Notes: generated from the sequence alone by a model not told the origin. DNA of 64,000 bases from an uncultured Chitinophaga sp. (GCF_946479755.1 NZ_CAMLHC010000023.1:1-64000), one strand, 5' to 3'; counted from the first letter of the stretch, positions 34,714 through 44,345 are shown. A program made the numbers and translations.

Positions 34714-36432
34714 CTACCGGTTATGTTTAACAATGATCATCTTCGCTTTGGATGCCTCCGGCCCGCCGGCGCCATCCCTTCCTATCAGTGCTATCGAATA
34801 ATAGCCGGGCTCCTGGTTGGGTATGATACCCCGCACATACATTTCTTTCCGCGCCACCAGGTCAGCACTTTTCACCACCGGCACCTGTGTGAGCCATGTG
34901 CCGGGAAATACACCGGGGTTTGATCTGAATGCCATAATGTGGTACGGATCATCCACCAGTCCAACAGTAGTATTAACGGCATCTTCCGGGATAACACCCG
35001 GCTGCAGCCCACGGGTAACCCCATATCTGCCGAACGACTGACCATTAGGTGATGTGAAGTTTACATTGGGTATATCCGGGCAGAAATTATAGAAGCGGAA
35101 GTGGATAGGATGTTTGTACTGCACCCGCAGGAAAGAGCCGTCCTGCCCATCGCCACCGGGGACAAAAATACCGCCGCTCAGGTTGTTGGCGGCAATGGCG
35201 ATCTGCGGCGATCCTTTGGCATCACCGTATATCCATGCGGTATAGTTGCCGCCGGGGCTCACCACTTTTTGCGTGGAAGCCAGCACTTTACCGGAAACAT
35301 CTGTCGCTTCTATGGTGGTCATGGCAGCTATCACATTCGTATAGTCGCCGGCGGTACCATAGCTGATACTGTTACCAGCCTGGGCGCCATTCACTTTCAG
35401 CCGCAGCGAAGCTGCGCCGGGGAAAGCATTCACCGCCTGCAAGCGACCGTAGTTCACATTGGCCGGATCGGCTATATCCGCTATGATCTGAAAAGCGTTC
35501 TGGGTAAAACTGGATTCATCATGGCCACCGGGAATCGAATAGGGCAATACCTGCGGCGTAATGACGATCGTATATATGCCACCCGGCTGATAAGTACGTA
35601 TAGGCGCATAAGTTAGCCCGGTAACAACAGGCTGCACAGAACCTAGTGTAATAGTAGAGGTGGCCCTGTCTATCATGGCCACGTTTTCTTCGCGGGAGCC
35701 GCCGGAAGCGGTCACCTGCGTACCGCTGGCTGTCAGCACCCTGAACTGGTAAGTACCATAAGGCACTTCCACATATTCAGACCAGTGGCCGGGTGTAATA
35801 TTGGAGGTGGTGGCGCTGACCGGCGTACCGTCGGCAAAAGCCAGTGACATCGGCCCGTCCACTTGTTCCTGCGCGCCATCAGGACGTTTGATCCCGGATG
35901 CCAGGTTTACAATGCGGATTTTGAAATGGTCCGGCCGGGAAGGCGCTTCTACGGACCGGGGGATCTTGTTCACCTCCGGAATATTACCTGTCAGCAGGAA
36001 AGGCCCGCGGATAATATAATAATCAGAGGGATTATTGTAGTCGTCTTTCACATCCAGCTCTACCGGTCTTTCCCCTACTGTCAGCTCTTTGGTCTCTATT
36101 TTCAGATGTGCGTTACCGTTATCCTGAAACAGGTCCCGCGGAAGCGTCCAGGTGGTACCGAGACGACCTTTGTCAGGAAAATATTTCGTTGCCGGGTAAC
36201 GCCATTTATCGTCAAGAAAGGACAGTACCACGTAGTTGGTCAGCGTGTCGTTGTTAGCAACCACCTGGTTATGGGTACTCAGGTTCACGATCCGGACGCC
36301 GGAATTGCCCTGAACATCCTGAACGATCCTGTTGTCGTACAGGTGGTCCATTTTATCTTTATTGCAGGATGACATAACACCGGCGCCTGCCAGCAATATC
36401 CCTGCTATAATGGAAATACGTTTCATTTTCAT
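34714..36432 (-). CDS. DUF4397-like surface lipoprotein
   Basis: 572 aa. Signal peptide with lipobox MSSC (Cys at 23) followed by NKDK. The mature part has repeated Ig-like openings typical of DUF4397: VRIVNLSTHNQVVANN, FKIRIVNLASGIKRPDG, then VEVPYGTYQFRVLTASG, GRLQAVNAFPGAASLRLKVNG and IHFRFYNFCPDIPNVNF. Four such modules seem to be present. It sits immediately behind the large TonB receptor (26 bp), the position a SusD takes in a Sus operon, but it has no SusD-like helical repeats. It is likely to be the receptor's surface partner. Confidence 0.8.
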   Translation of the reverse strand: MKMKRISIIAGILLAGAGVMSSCNKDKMDHLYDNRIVQDVQGNSGVRIVNLSTHNQVVANNDTLTNYVVLSFLDDKWRYPATKYFPDKGRLGTTWTLPRDLFQDNGNAHLKIETKELTVGERPVELDVKDDYNNPSDYYIIRGPFLLTGNIPEVNKIPRSVEAPSRPDHFKIRIVNLASGIKRPDGAQEQVDGPMSLAFADGTPVSATTSNITPGHWSEYVEVPYGTYQFRVLTASGTQVTASGGSREENVAMIDRATSTITLGSVQPVVTGLTYAPIRTYQPGGIYTIVITPQVLPYSIPGGHDESSFTQNAFQIIADIADPANVNYGRLQAVNAFPGAASLRLKVNGAQAGNSISYGTAGDYTNVIAAMTTIEATDVSGKVLASTQKVVSPGGNYTAWIYGDAKGSPQIAIAANNLSGGIFVPGGDGQDGSFLRVQYKHPIHFRFYNFCPDIPNVNFTSPNGQSFGRYGVTRGLQPGVIPEDAVNTTVGLVDDPYHIMAFRSNPGVFPGTWLTQVPVVKSADLVARKEMYVRGIIPNQEPGYYSIALIGRDGAGGPEASKAKMIIVKHNR

Positions 36433-36458
36433 TTTTTTATTCCGGATAACCGTTACCG

Positions 36459-39400
36459 TTAGAACAGATTATAAGTAAAGCCCAGCATAATTTCGCTGCC
36501 GCGTTTGAAGCTGCGGTTAACGTATTTATTACCATACCACAGGCCGCCGGTGCCCGGTGCCGCATATACGGTTTCTATCGCCGGGTTCAGGATATTTTTC
36601 GCATATCCTTTGAACAGCAAACGTTTGGTGACACGCTGTGTAAAGATGAAATCCAGCACCGGCACAGGACGGGTATAGAGGTCCGGTTCACCGGTCAGGT
36701 TGATCTGCACCAGCCGCTCGCCCACCATGTTGAAAGTGGTAGTCAGGTCGGTACCGGAACGGCCGTTCTTGTAATTGAGCCAGACGTTTACAGAATAAGG
36801 CGCCTGCTCAAACAACGGGCTGTACTCCGGGGTATGGCGGTCGAGGGATTTATTGGCTTTATACCGCTCCGTTGATTTTCTGATGAGGCTCTGCGCCAGC
36901 AACAGGTTGGAACCGATGTTGAAATTCTTCAGCGGCGCATACAGCCGGCCCAGGTCTTTTACCACTTCCAGCTCCATACCCCATACCTTACCTTCGTTAG
37001 GGTCGTTCTGGAACTGGATAGTAGGATATTCCGGGTATTTGGCAGCAAGACCGTCAGTTTTGAGGCTGAACACTTTCACCAGCTGGTGCTGTATCCGTTT
37101 TCCAAACAGCGATACTGACAGCACCTCTCCCGGGTTAGGGAACCACTCCCACCTGAAATCGAGGTTTTCCGTTTGTTGGTTGACCAGGTTAGGGTTCCCT
37201 ACCACCAATCCCATCTGGAAGGCATCAAACTCAAACACGTTGGTGATTTCGCGTAGCTCGGGCCTTGCCAGGGTGGTATTGTAGCCTACACGGAAATTCA
37301 TGCTTTCCAGCGGCGTATAGGTCAGGTTAACGGAATAGAAAGGTTTGTAGCCCGTCTTGTAAGCAGTATTGGGGTTAATGAGCACCACAGGCACTTTCGT
37401 GCCATCCTGGCCCGGAGTGGTGAGTGACGGATCGAGATAAACATCGGAAGTATCCACAGAGGATTGAATATTGGTCTTCTCAAAACGCACCCCACCGGTA
37501 AGACGCAGGTTGGCCGGCAACCGCAGGTCCATCATTCCGTAGAAAGCATTGGTTTCAAAGAAACCGGTATAGTTGTTAGGAGATTTCTGGCTGTTATACA
37601 GGAAACCGCCAACAGGGTTGGCGCCTTCGCCGGTACTGCCTCCGGGGATTTTAATACCGATCATCTCCGGGCTGACGAGGCGGTTCAGGTTGCCCTCCAC
37701 GGCGTACAACGGATAGGCGCCATAGGTAGAGAAATTAGAACCCGGCAGGAAGAACATATTTTCCCGGAAGCTACGGTCACGGTTCAGGTAGTTCACACCG
37801 GTTTTAAATTCCTGCTTTTTGCCAAACAATGGGAAAGGCAGCGTCACATCGGCTTTATAGTTGTAGTTGGTTTCCTTCAGCCTGCGCCAGCGGCGGCCGT
37901 TAGGTTCCGCCTGTATGATGCCGTAGGTACCGTAACCATTCACATAGCCGGAGTTGAGCGCGTACAGATGGTTTGTAAAGACGTAGTCACCTGAGCCGGG
38001 GAAGGAACCTACGGCAGGTTTATAATAATATCCTCCGTTACGTGGTGTATAGTCTGTCAGCGTCACAAAACGATAATCGGGATCATTCTGTGAGGAGTTG
38101 GAAGTAGCGATGTTATAGCTCAGGCGGGGGCTGTATTCGCCCTTTGTGAACTTATGCTCTCCCTGCAGGTTGAAAGTATGCAGGGTACGGTACGTCTGTT
38201 TCAGCGAGTAGATAGTGCTGCTCACTTCTCCCGGCAGGCCGGTGTACTGGTATTGCCCGTACATGTTGACCGCCTGTGCCTCGCTGCCCCAGCTGCCGAG
38301 GTACTGCATACTGATTTCATGACGGGGGTTGAACTTATAGGTCAACCCCGTCAATGCTCCATAGTTGATTGTTTGTGTTCCTGTATTCTCCTTATAGGTT
38401 TGATATTTACCCATGAACAGGTTGTTCGGGGTAATATAGTTGGGTATGTTGCGCGGACTGTACACGTCTTTATTACCGGTGATCACACCCTGATAAACAC
38501 TGTACTGTGTAAGGTTTCCGCCGTAGATGTCAGTTGTACGGCTATAGTAGTTGGCACCGGCTATGACACCCAGCGTATGTTTTCCGAACAGTTTAAAGCT
38601 GTTACCATAGGTCGCTGAATACAACTGGTTCAGCGGCGCTTTGCGGTAATTGGTGGTCAGCACCGGATCGAAGCTGTGCATCAGGTTATTGATGCGGGTA
38701 GCTTCCTGCTGCAGGGCAGGGCTGTTGGGGCTGTTGGCGATCAGTTGTTGTATCTGTGATAAACCACCGGGGTATTGTTTGGACAGGTTCAGGAATTCTG
38801 CAGACAGGTCTTTTTTATTCACCCGGGTGCCGAAGAATCCCATATCGCTGTTGTAGAAGCTGTTCACCCGGCCATTGGGCCCGATATTGGAATTAAAACC
38901 GGTTTGTGCGATGATGGTAAATATCGCGCTGTCGGGAACGGATTTCGTTTTCAGCTCCACGATACCCGCTGCCGCATCGGCGGGTTTGTCGGGAGTGACC
39001 GTCTTGAAGATGGTGATATTATCCAGGAGCGATGCCGGCACCAGGTCGAGCGGGATAGTGCTTCTGTCCGGATCGGAGGAGGCGAGGCGGACGCCGTTGA
39101 GCTGTCCGATCACGCTGCGGTCGCCCAGGCCGCGGATGGCTACGTATTTGTCATCCGTGATGGTAACACCGGATACTTTCTGCAGCGCCTGTGTGGTGGT
39201 GATACTGCCGGTGCGTTCTATCTGTGCGGCGGATATGGCATCCTGCACGATGGCAGCATTTTTCCGGTCCTGTAATACCGCGATTTCCGTATTGAGTTTA
39301 CGGCGTGCGTTGACAGTCACTTCGCTGAGTTGTTTACTGGAAACGGTCAGCGCGATGATCATCGTACCACCGGCGGCGTTAGCTTTCACTTCCCTGGTTT

Positions 39401-40037
39401 CATAACCGATATAGCTGACAACAAGCGTAACACCGCTTTGTGCCGCAGTGAGGTTGAAGACTCCGTTGATATCGGTAGAAGCGCCGACAGCAGTACCTTT
39501 CACCCGTACAGATACGCCGGGGATGGCCTCTTTTGTTTTGCTGTCGATCACCTTTCCGCTGATTTTTACAGGTACCGGTTGCTGGGCGATCACCACGTAA
39601 CCTTCCACCAGCTTATATTCCAGCCCGGTGTTTTCCAGGATGCCATGTAAGGCGTCCTGGATACGGATAGCAGGGCTGCTGATGGTCACCTTTTTATGGG
39701 TTTTCTCCAACAGTTCTTCCGGTAACATAAATTTAACTTCGCCCTCCTTTTCAATGGCGAGCAAAGCCTCCTTTAAGGCAACCTTGTTCAATTGCAGGTT
39801 TATTTTCCGGGTCAGATCCTGGCTCTTTACATTCGCGGCCAAAAGCAACCCTGCTGCGGTGAGTTGCAATACCAGCACAATAAATGAACATCTCATCAGG
39901 AAATAAATTATGGGCCTTATTCCTTCGCTATGTCCGCAGGGAGCGCCGGTATTTTTTTTATCCGGGCGGGCCCGTTGGCAGGCGAAGGCGGGATGCATGC
40001 TAAATCTTAAAGGATTTCTTTTTAATCCTTTTTCCAT
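36459..40037 (-). CDS. FecA-type TonB-dependent receptor with STN domain
   Basis: 1192 aa. An unusual 47-residue basic extension comes before the likely signal sequence (MRCSFIVLVLQLTAAGLLLA, starting at residue 48); the ATG at residue 48 is an alternative start. An STN domain follows (KINLQLNKVALKEALLAIEKEGEVKFMLPEELL, about 75-150), which in FecA-like receptors signals to FecR. Then come a carboxypeptidase-regulatory domain (ISGKVIDSKTKEAIPGVSVRVKG), the plug (QALQKVSGVTITDDKYVAIRGLGDR) and the barrel, ending FKRGSEIMLGFTYNLF. Together with the FecR and sigma factor genes upstream, it forms a cell-surface signalling transporter. Confidence 0.92.
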   Translation of the reverse strand: MEKGLKRNPLRFSMHPAFACQRARPDKKNTGAPCGHSEGIRPIIYFLMRCSFIVLVLQLTAAGLLLAANVKSQDLTRKINLQLNKVALKEALLAIEKEGEVKFMLPEELLEKTHKKVTISSPAIRIQDALHGILENTGLEYKLVEGYVVIAQQPVPVKISGKVIDSKTKEAIPGVSVRVKGTAVGASTDINGVFNLTAAQSGVTLVVSYIGYETREVKANAAGGTMIIALTVSSKQLSEVTVNARRKLNTEIAVLQDRKNAAIVQDAISAAQIERTGSITTTQALQKVSGVTITDDKYVAIRGLGDRSVIGQLNGVRLASSDPDRSTIPLDLVPASLLDNITIFKTVTPDKPADAAAGIVELKTKSVPDSAIFTIIAQTGFNSNIGPNGRVNSFYNSDMGFFGTRVNKKDLSAEFLNLSKQYPGGLSQIQQLIANSPNSPALQQEATRINNLMHSFDPVLTTNYRKAPLNQLYSATYGNSFKLFGKHTLGVIAGANYYSRTTDIYGGNLTQYSVYQGVITGNKDVYSPRNIPNYITPNNLFMGKYQTYKENTGTQTINYGALTGLTYKFNPRHEISMQYLGSWGSEAQAVNMYGQYQYTGLPGEVSSTIYSLKQTYRTLHTFNLQGEHKFTKGEYSPRLSYNIATSNSSQNDPDYRFVTLTDYTPRNGGYYYKPAVGSFPGSGDYVFTNHLYALNSGYVNGYGTYGIIQAEPNGRRWRRLKETNYNYKADVTLPFPLFGKKQEFKTGVNYLNRDRSFRENMFFLPGSNFSTYGAYPLYAVEGNLNRLVSPEMIGIKIPGGSTGEGANPVGGFLYNSQKSPNNYTGFFETNAFYGMMDLRLPANLRLTGGVRFEKTNIQSSVDTSDVYLDPSLTTPGQDGTKVPVVLINPNTAYKTGYKPFYSVNLTYTPLESMNFRVGYNTTLARPELREITNVFEFDAFQMGLVVGNPNLVNQQTENLDFRWEWFPNPGEVLSVSLFGKRIQHQLVKVFSLKTDGLAAKYPEYPTIQFQNDPNEGKVWGMELEVVKDLGRLYAPLKNFNIGSNLLLAQSLIRKSTERYKANKSLDRHTPEYSPLFEQAPYSVNVWLNYKNGRSGTDLTTTFNMVGERLVQINLTGEPDLYTRPVPVLDFIFTQRVTKRLLFKGYAKNILNPAIETVYAAPGTGGLWYGNKYVNRSFKRGSEIMLGFTYNLF

Positions 40038-40147
40038 ACTTTTGAATGTTACTGGTTAGTCCCGGTTTTCCGGGAAATCTGGTATCCTTTTTCATGGTGC
40101 CTGTTCGTCGTCCAAAACTTATCAGGCATGATGAAATCCTTTTTAAG

Positions 40148-40187
40148 ACGTTCCCGTGTATTTGTCAGATACCGGGAACGTTTTTTT
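40148..40187 (+). terminator. Rho-independent terminator on the plus strand between fecR and the receptor gene
   Basis: ACGTTCCCG (40148-40156) pairs with CGGGAACGT (40173-40181). GTAT and ATAC inside extend the stem with one bulge. Seven T follow on the plus strand (40181-40187). No plus-strand gene precedes it. On the minus strand, in the direction of the operon, the hairpin has no U-tract, so there it may protect or attenuate the receptor mRNA. Confidence 0.65.
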
Positions 40188-40222
40188 AGTTGTGTACTGT
40201 TAGGGCATGTGATTGTTTTCTG

Positions 40223-41239
40223 TTAATGAATGGTAATCTGACGGTTGTTGATTCTGTAGGTAAACCGGCTACCTGTGCTTAGCACACGGAGGGTTTCTTC
40301 CATGGGCCGGTTAGCTGACAGTGTAACAGTTATCCGCTTTTGTGCGGTCAGCGGTTGTTTAAAACGGATGCTTACATTATACCAGCGTTCCAGTACTGTT
40401 GCCACTTCCTGCAACGTATTGTTGTTAAACGCCAGGCGGGCATTCTTCCATCCGGCGATGTCTGCCACGGGCATTTCAGCGATGGCTGTCTGCTGCGCTA
40501 CCGGGTCCCAGGTAACCTGCTGACCGGGGGTGAGCACCGCTACGCCGTTACCCGCATGTTCCACCTGTACCTTACCAGTTGCTACGGCAACGGTCAGCAG
40601 CGTCCCTTTGAACGCATTGATCTTAAAAGAGGTGCCCAGTACTCTCGTCTGCACGGTACCGGTATGCACAATAAAAGGGTGTGCCGGGTCTTCACTGATG
40701 TCAAAAAAAGCCTCTCCTGTGAGCGTGATCTCCCGGGTGGGACCGCTGAAGGCTTCGGGATATTCCAGTTTGCTGTCTGCCCCGAGGTGTATCACTGATC
40801 CGTCTGCCAGCGTGATCACGGCCCGCTGCCCTTTCGGATTTTGTTTCTCCAGGTTGGCCAGTGTAATGGCATTGGTTTTATGTTGCTTCCGGTACTGATG
40901 CATGCCGATGGTCCCCAGCGCAGACACCAGCAGCGTCCATATAGCTGCACGGCGCAGAAAAGCGAGCCGCTTCGGCCGCATGATCACAGGCCCGTGCTCC
41001 TCCTGCATGGCGGTCATCCGCTGCCGCAGCGCTGTTTTCCAGTCCTCCGCCTGCTGATCATCCACCCTGATCTGGTCCATCAACCGCATGTCTGCTGTCA
41101 GCCGCTCTGTCAATACCTCGTCCAATAACTGCTGTCCTTCCGGCTGCTGAATAAAAGCCGCTATCCGCAGCTTTTCCTCCGCAGTGCAGCGGTGGTCCAG
41201 GTATTTGTTCATGAATGCTTTCGTGATCGTATTTGCCAT
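40223..41239 (-). CDS. FecR family anti-sigma factor
   Basis: 338 aa from the ATG at 41239 (MANTITKAFMNKYLDHRCT); a GTG ten codons earlier is less likely. Residues 1-95 are the cytoplasmic, sigma-binding part. One transmembrane helix follows (RRAAIWTLLVSALGTIG, about 98-114). The periplasmic FecR domain has QRAVITLADGSVIHLGADSKLEYPE and GEAFFDISEDPAHPFIVHTG. The C-terminal DUF4974 domain has LAFNNNTLQEVATVLERWYNVSI and a final ITIH. It should hold the ECF factor at 41348 until the receptor signals. Confidence 0.93.
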   Translation of the reverse strand: MANTITKAFMNKYLDHRCTAEEKLRIAAFIQQPEGQQLLDEVLTERLTADMRLMDQIRVDDQQAEDWKTALRQRMTAMQEEHGPVIMRPKRLAFLRRAAIWTLLVSALGTIGMHQYRKQHKTNAITLANLEKQNPKGQRAVITLADGSVIHLGADSKLEYPEAFSGPTREITLTGEAFFDISEDPAHPFIVHTGTVQTRVLGTSFKINAFKGTLLTVAVATGKVQVEHAGNGVAVLTPGQQVTWDPVAQQTAIAEMPVADIAGWKNARLAFNNNTLQEVATVLERWYNVSIRFKQPLTAQKRITVTLSANRPMEETLRVLSTGSRFTYRINNRQITIH

Positions 41240-41347
41240 GTTGATTGTTGCGAACGGTGGTCCGTTCACTTATATAGGGAAGAAAAAAAACGGCAGGGGC
41301 TAATGGGTTAAGCACAGGTAACAATTACATAACATTGGACGCCGTTT

Positions 41348-41944
41348 TTAGCGTGTCCACCAGTACATCAGTACTGCCATGGTAACATCCGTATAGTCTT
41401 TCAGGTGATGCCGGAAATGGGTCAGGGAAGCTTTAATATGATTCTTTACGGTAAACAGGGAGAGATTCAGTTCTTTGGCTATTTCTGCATGAGAGCGGTG
41501 TTCGTGCCGGCTCATTTTAAACACGCGCTGACGCTGCGGGCTCAGCTCATCCAATTTATCCAGGTATACCTGCGTCAGCTCGTGGCAGTCCAGCTGGTTG
41601 TCTGCCGCCGGGGTAACCAGCGTTTCATCATCGTAAGCCTGTTCGATAGGGAGTATCGCCAATGACTTTTTAGTCATGGCTTTGATAACGGCATTTTTCA
41701 TGGCGCGGAACAAATAGGGCGCCAGTTGCACGTCCGGGTCCAGCTGCTGTCTTTTCTCCCATACCCACAACATCAGGTCCATCATTGTCTCTTCAGCAAC
41801 GCCTTTGTCCTGCAGATAGTTCAGGGCATAGTTATATAACCTTCTGGAATACCGGTCGAACAATACTTCAAACGCCTTCACATTATTGAGCCTGCATTGT
41901 TCCAACAGTGAATAATCTGATAAGTCGTGTAGCACTTCGCTCAT
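41348..41944 (-). CDS. ECF sigma-70 family RNA polymerase sigma factor
   Basis: 198 aa. Region 2 appears as AFEVLFDRYSRRLYNYALNYLQDKGVAEETMMDLMLWVWEKR, and region 4 as LDELSPQRQRVFKMSRHEHRSHAEIAKELNLSLFTVKNHIKASLTHFRHHL. The hydrophobic tail TMAVLMYWWTR is common in Bacteroidota FecI-like factors. It is the first gene of the unit, 108 bp ahead of fecR, and is expected to transcribe the receptor and lipoprotein genes after release from FecR. A TATGTTTG -7 element is placed 25 bp upstream of the ATG. Confidence 0.93.
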   Translation of the reverse strand: MSEVLHDLSDYSLLEQCRLNNVKAFEVLFDRYSRRLYNYALNYLQDKGVAEETMMDLMLWVWEKRQQLDPDVQLAPYLFRAMKNAVIKAMTKKSLAILPIEQAYDDETLVTPAADNQLDCHELTQVYLDKLDELSPQRQRVFKMSRHEHRSHAEIAKELNLSLFTVKNHIKASLTHFRHHLKDYTDVTMAVLMYWWTR

Positions 41945-41969
41945 AGATTCATTCCAATTTTTCCAGTCG

Positions 41970-41977
41970 CAAACATA
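41970..41977 (-). promoter_or_regulatory. Candidate -7 element (TATGTTTG) of the ECF sigma gene
   Basis: TATGTTTG on the minus strand fits TAnnTTTG and lies 25 bp before the sigma factor ATG. A TTG at the ideal spacing is not seen. Confidence 0.45.
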
Positions 41978-42133
41978 AGGGCAAAAAAACAGCAGCGATA
42001 TTATCTAAACATTAACTTTTGTTTTTGCTTTACAGCGGTGGAATTACCAGTTTGACAACTATGAAAAAAATAAGACCAGAACAACGTGAGCGTCTCAGCA
42101 GTAATCGCTACCTTCAATATAAATATCCCGGCT

Positions 42134-42853
42134 ATGAAACAGATCCTCACCATCATATGTTACCTCCTTGCCCCACTTTCCCTTTTTTCCCAGGGGGAAA
42201 ATGATGTGGATGCTGTTCAACATATCCTTCGGACGGAACGCTCCTGCAAACAATTCGTACACCGGCTGGACTCTCTGAAAACACAACAGGCACCGATAAA
42301 AGCGCTTCTGGACAGGGACATGGGCTTCTCTTACCGGCACCAGAGAATAGGCTCTGCCGATTATGGGTTCAATTACAATATTGACCTGTTAACAAAAGAG
42401 GATACCATTGTCCTCGCTGTCCTCTCGCGTCCGGACGGGGGTATCCTCTTCAAAAAATACGATTCACTGCAAGTGCAAAATTATCTGTCCCATAGAAACA
42501 AATTTTATCAATCCTCCAGATCTATCCAACAGCTTTTTAAAGAGCTGCCGATGAGAAACATCTATGCGTTCTATTGTGGTGACGGATTGCCTAAAACGGA
42601 CGAAGGAAAATATATTGAGCAGCTCGTGGAAGAAGAAAATACAGCCGTACTTACAGACATGCTGCAAAGTTTTAACTGTGAAACGCAGGCTTATGGCGTA
42701 GCCGGTTTTTTAATGCTTGAAGAACGGGATTACGATGTACCTTATACTGTTCAGCGGCTGATCAGCCACATCAAAAAACGAAATAGTGAGCTACTCACCT
42801 GCTCCGGCTGTTTTTCCGGCATTGTGGAGAAAATATACAGCCGTAAAAAGTAA
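42134..42853 (+). CDS. Secreted protein of unknown function
   Basis: 239 aa from the ATG at 42134 (MKQILTIICYLLAPLSLFSQ, a signal peptide cleaved after SLFSQ); a longer frame from 42086 lacks such a signal. The mature part is mixed alpha/beta, with QLFKELPMRNIYAFYCGDGLPKTDEGKYIEQLVEEEN and a late Cys pair (LLTCSGCFSGIVEKIY). No family recognised. It is monocistronic, divergent from the sigma factor gene, and closes with a strong terminator. Confidence 0.68.
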   Translation: MKQILTIICYLLAPLSLFSQGENDVDAVQHILRTERSCKQFVHRLDSLKTQQAPIKALLDRDMGFSYRHQRIGSADYGFNYNIDLLTKEDTIVLAVLSRPDGGILFKKYDSLQVQNYLSHRNKFYQSSRSIQQLFKELPMRNIYAFYCGDGLPKTDEGKYIEQLVEEENTAVLTDMLQSFNCETQAYGVAGFLMLEERDYDVPYTVQRLISHIKKRNSELLTCSGCFSGIVEKIYSRKK

Positions 42854-42866
42854 TTAAGTAGCTATA

Positions 42867-42895
42867 AAAGAGCCGCTTTTATCAAGCGGCTCTTT
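42867..42895. terminator. Bidirectional terminator
   Basis: AAAGAGCCGCTT-TTATC-AAGCGGCTCTTT is a perfect 12-bp stem between the convergent genes at 42134 and 42903, with A/T flanks suited to both strands. Confidence 0.88.
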
Positions 42896-42902
42896 ATCGG
42901 AA

Positions 42903-43613
42903 TTATTTCGTGATCGGTTTTCCCTGTTCATCAAACGTCTCTATTTTCGTTTGATTTTGTTTGTCTACATAGATTTTAATCCTCACTTTCCCTTTGCTGT
43001 CGCGGATAAACAGGCCTACTTCCTCTTTCCAGGTCCGTCCCACAAAAAGCCTTTCTGTCCCGTACTTTCCTTCAGACACCAGCTGGTTCATCACCGCTTC
43101 ATATACCTTCTCATCTTTCAATGCTGTCAGGGAGTCGTGTAGCTGATTTTGGCGGGTGAGGGTAAAATCATCCGGGCGGTCCCAGATTTTCAGGCCGTAG
43201 GTGCGGGCCTTGCTGCCTTCGAGGTCCTGCATGTATTGCAGCTGCATGATCTGGTCGTTGCGGTATTGGTCTACCGAATACACCATGCCTGCTCCGTCTT
43301 TTTTGTCGGCATCATATACCAGGCCGCCGCATTCATCACCGGCGCTGTTGAAGAAGATCAGCCCCGGCTGTCTTTTCCGGGGGGCCAGCACTTTGCCTTC
43401 TGCCATGCCCGGATGTTGTCTTTCACCGTTGGCGATCACCATTTTCAGTGTACCGTCTTTTTCCACTACGTTGATTCTTTCCACGTCTATTTCCTGGAAA
43501 CGTTGTTTACCAAAGTCTGTCCGGAAGGCCATAAAGAAGAATGCTATCAGTACTGTGGTGAGGATGAGGGAATACGCTTTTAGGAAGCGGACTTCCCGTT
43601 GTAATTTCTCCAT
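42903..43613 (-). CDS. Membrane-anchored protein of unknown function
   Basis: 236 aa. A short cytoplasmic head (MEKLQREVRFLKAYS) leads into one membrane helix (LILTTVLIAFFFMAF, 16-31). The remainder is extracytoplasmic and contains IDVERINVVEKDGTLKMVIANGERQHPG and GLIFFNSAGDECGGLVYDADKK, then RLFVGRTWKEEVGLFIRDSKGKVRIKIYVD. This is a family seen in several Bacteroidota and other bacteria without known function. It is transcribed alone. Confidence 0.7.
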   Translation of the reverse strand: MEKLQREVRFLKAYSLILTTVLIAFFFMAFRTDFGKQRFQEIDVERINVVEKDGTLKMVIANGERQHPGMAEGKVLAPRKRQPGLIFFNSAGDECGGLVYDADKKDGAGMVYSVDQYRNDQIMQLQYMQDLEGSKARTYGLKIWDRPDDFTLTRQNQLHDSLTALKDEKVYEAVMNQLVSEGKYGTERLFVGRTWKEEVGLFIRDSKGKVRIKIYVDKQNQTKIETFDEQGKPITK

Positions 43614-43754
43614 AAGCTATCAGATTTTAAGTTGGCTGCAAAAATACTTATTTAGTGATCAGTTTTGCAGGGATTATTTACCCCGCTAATTTGTCACATC
43701 TCCCCCCGTGCACTCCCGGAAAATGAAGATAGGTTTGTAAAAAATAGCTGGGTT

Positions 43755-44345
43755 ATGAGAAAACTGATTTTACAGATGCAGCTGTCTGTCGACGGCTTTG
43801 CCGCCGCGGCCGACGGGAGCGGCAGCTGGATGGTGTGGAACTACGGAGAAGAATGGACCTGGGACCCCGCCCTTCAGGCTTACCATACTGCTTTGACAGG
43901 TACCGCAGATGACGTGCTGCTCAGCAGAAAAATGGCCGAAGAGGGTTTCATCGGCCACTGGGAAAGGATGGCGGCTAATACTGCCAATCCGCAGTCCGTA
44001 TTTGCCGGGCATATCCGGGACGCACGGAAGGTGGTATTTACACACACCCTGGCCCAGCCAAGCTGGCCCAATACTGTGCTGGCTACCGGCGATCTTACCG
44101 AAGAAGTAAAAACGCTGAAGAGACAGCGAGGGAGAAACCTGATCGTCTTCGGAGGGGTGTCTTTCGTTTCCGCGCTGATTGCAGCACGATTGATCGACGA
44201 GTACCACCTCATCATCAATCCCGCGGTTATCGGCAGGGGAATCCCCGTTTTTGACAAAGTGAAGGCCATCCTGGGACTGTCGCTGGTCAGCGCTACAGCC
44301 TACCCGTCAGGCATCACGGTACTGCATTACCGTGATGCCGGCTGA
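43755..44345 (+). CDS. Dihydrofolate reductase/RibD C-terminal family protein (1)
   Basis: 196 aa from the ATG at 43755 (MRKLILQMQLSVDGFAAAADG). Typical of RibD-C: the opening strand and SVDGF; LLSRKMAEEGFIGHW; LKRQRGRNLIVFGGVSFVSALIAARLIDEYHLIINPAVIGRGIPVF. These proteins bind NADPH, and most have unknown substrates. The gene ends 19 bp inside the end of the opposite, related gene at 44327. A TAATTTG sequence near 43685 may be part of its promoter. Confidence 0.88.
   Translation: MRKLILQMQLSVDGFAAAADGSGSWMVWNYGEEWTWDPALQAYHTALTGTADDVLLSRKMAEEGFIGHWERMAANTANPQSVFAGHIRDARKVVFTHTLAQPSWPNTVLATGDLTEEVKTLKRQRGRNLIVFGGVSFVSALIAARLIDEYHLIINPAVIGRGIPVFDKVKAILGLSLVSATAYPSGITVLHYRDAG

Noticed and set aside
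42019..42204. Short plus-strand frame before the secreted unknown protein
   Set aside because: Overlaps the signal peptide of the gene at 42134 in another frame and has no recognisable features.
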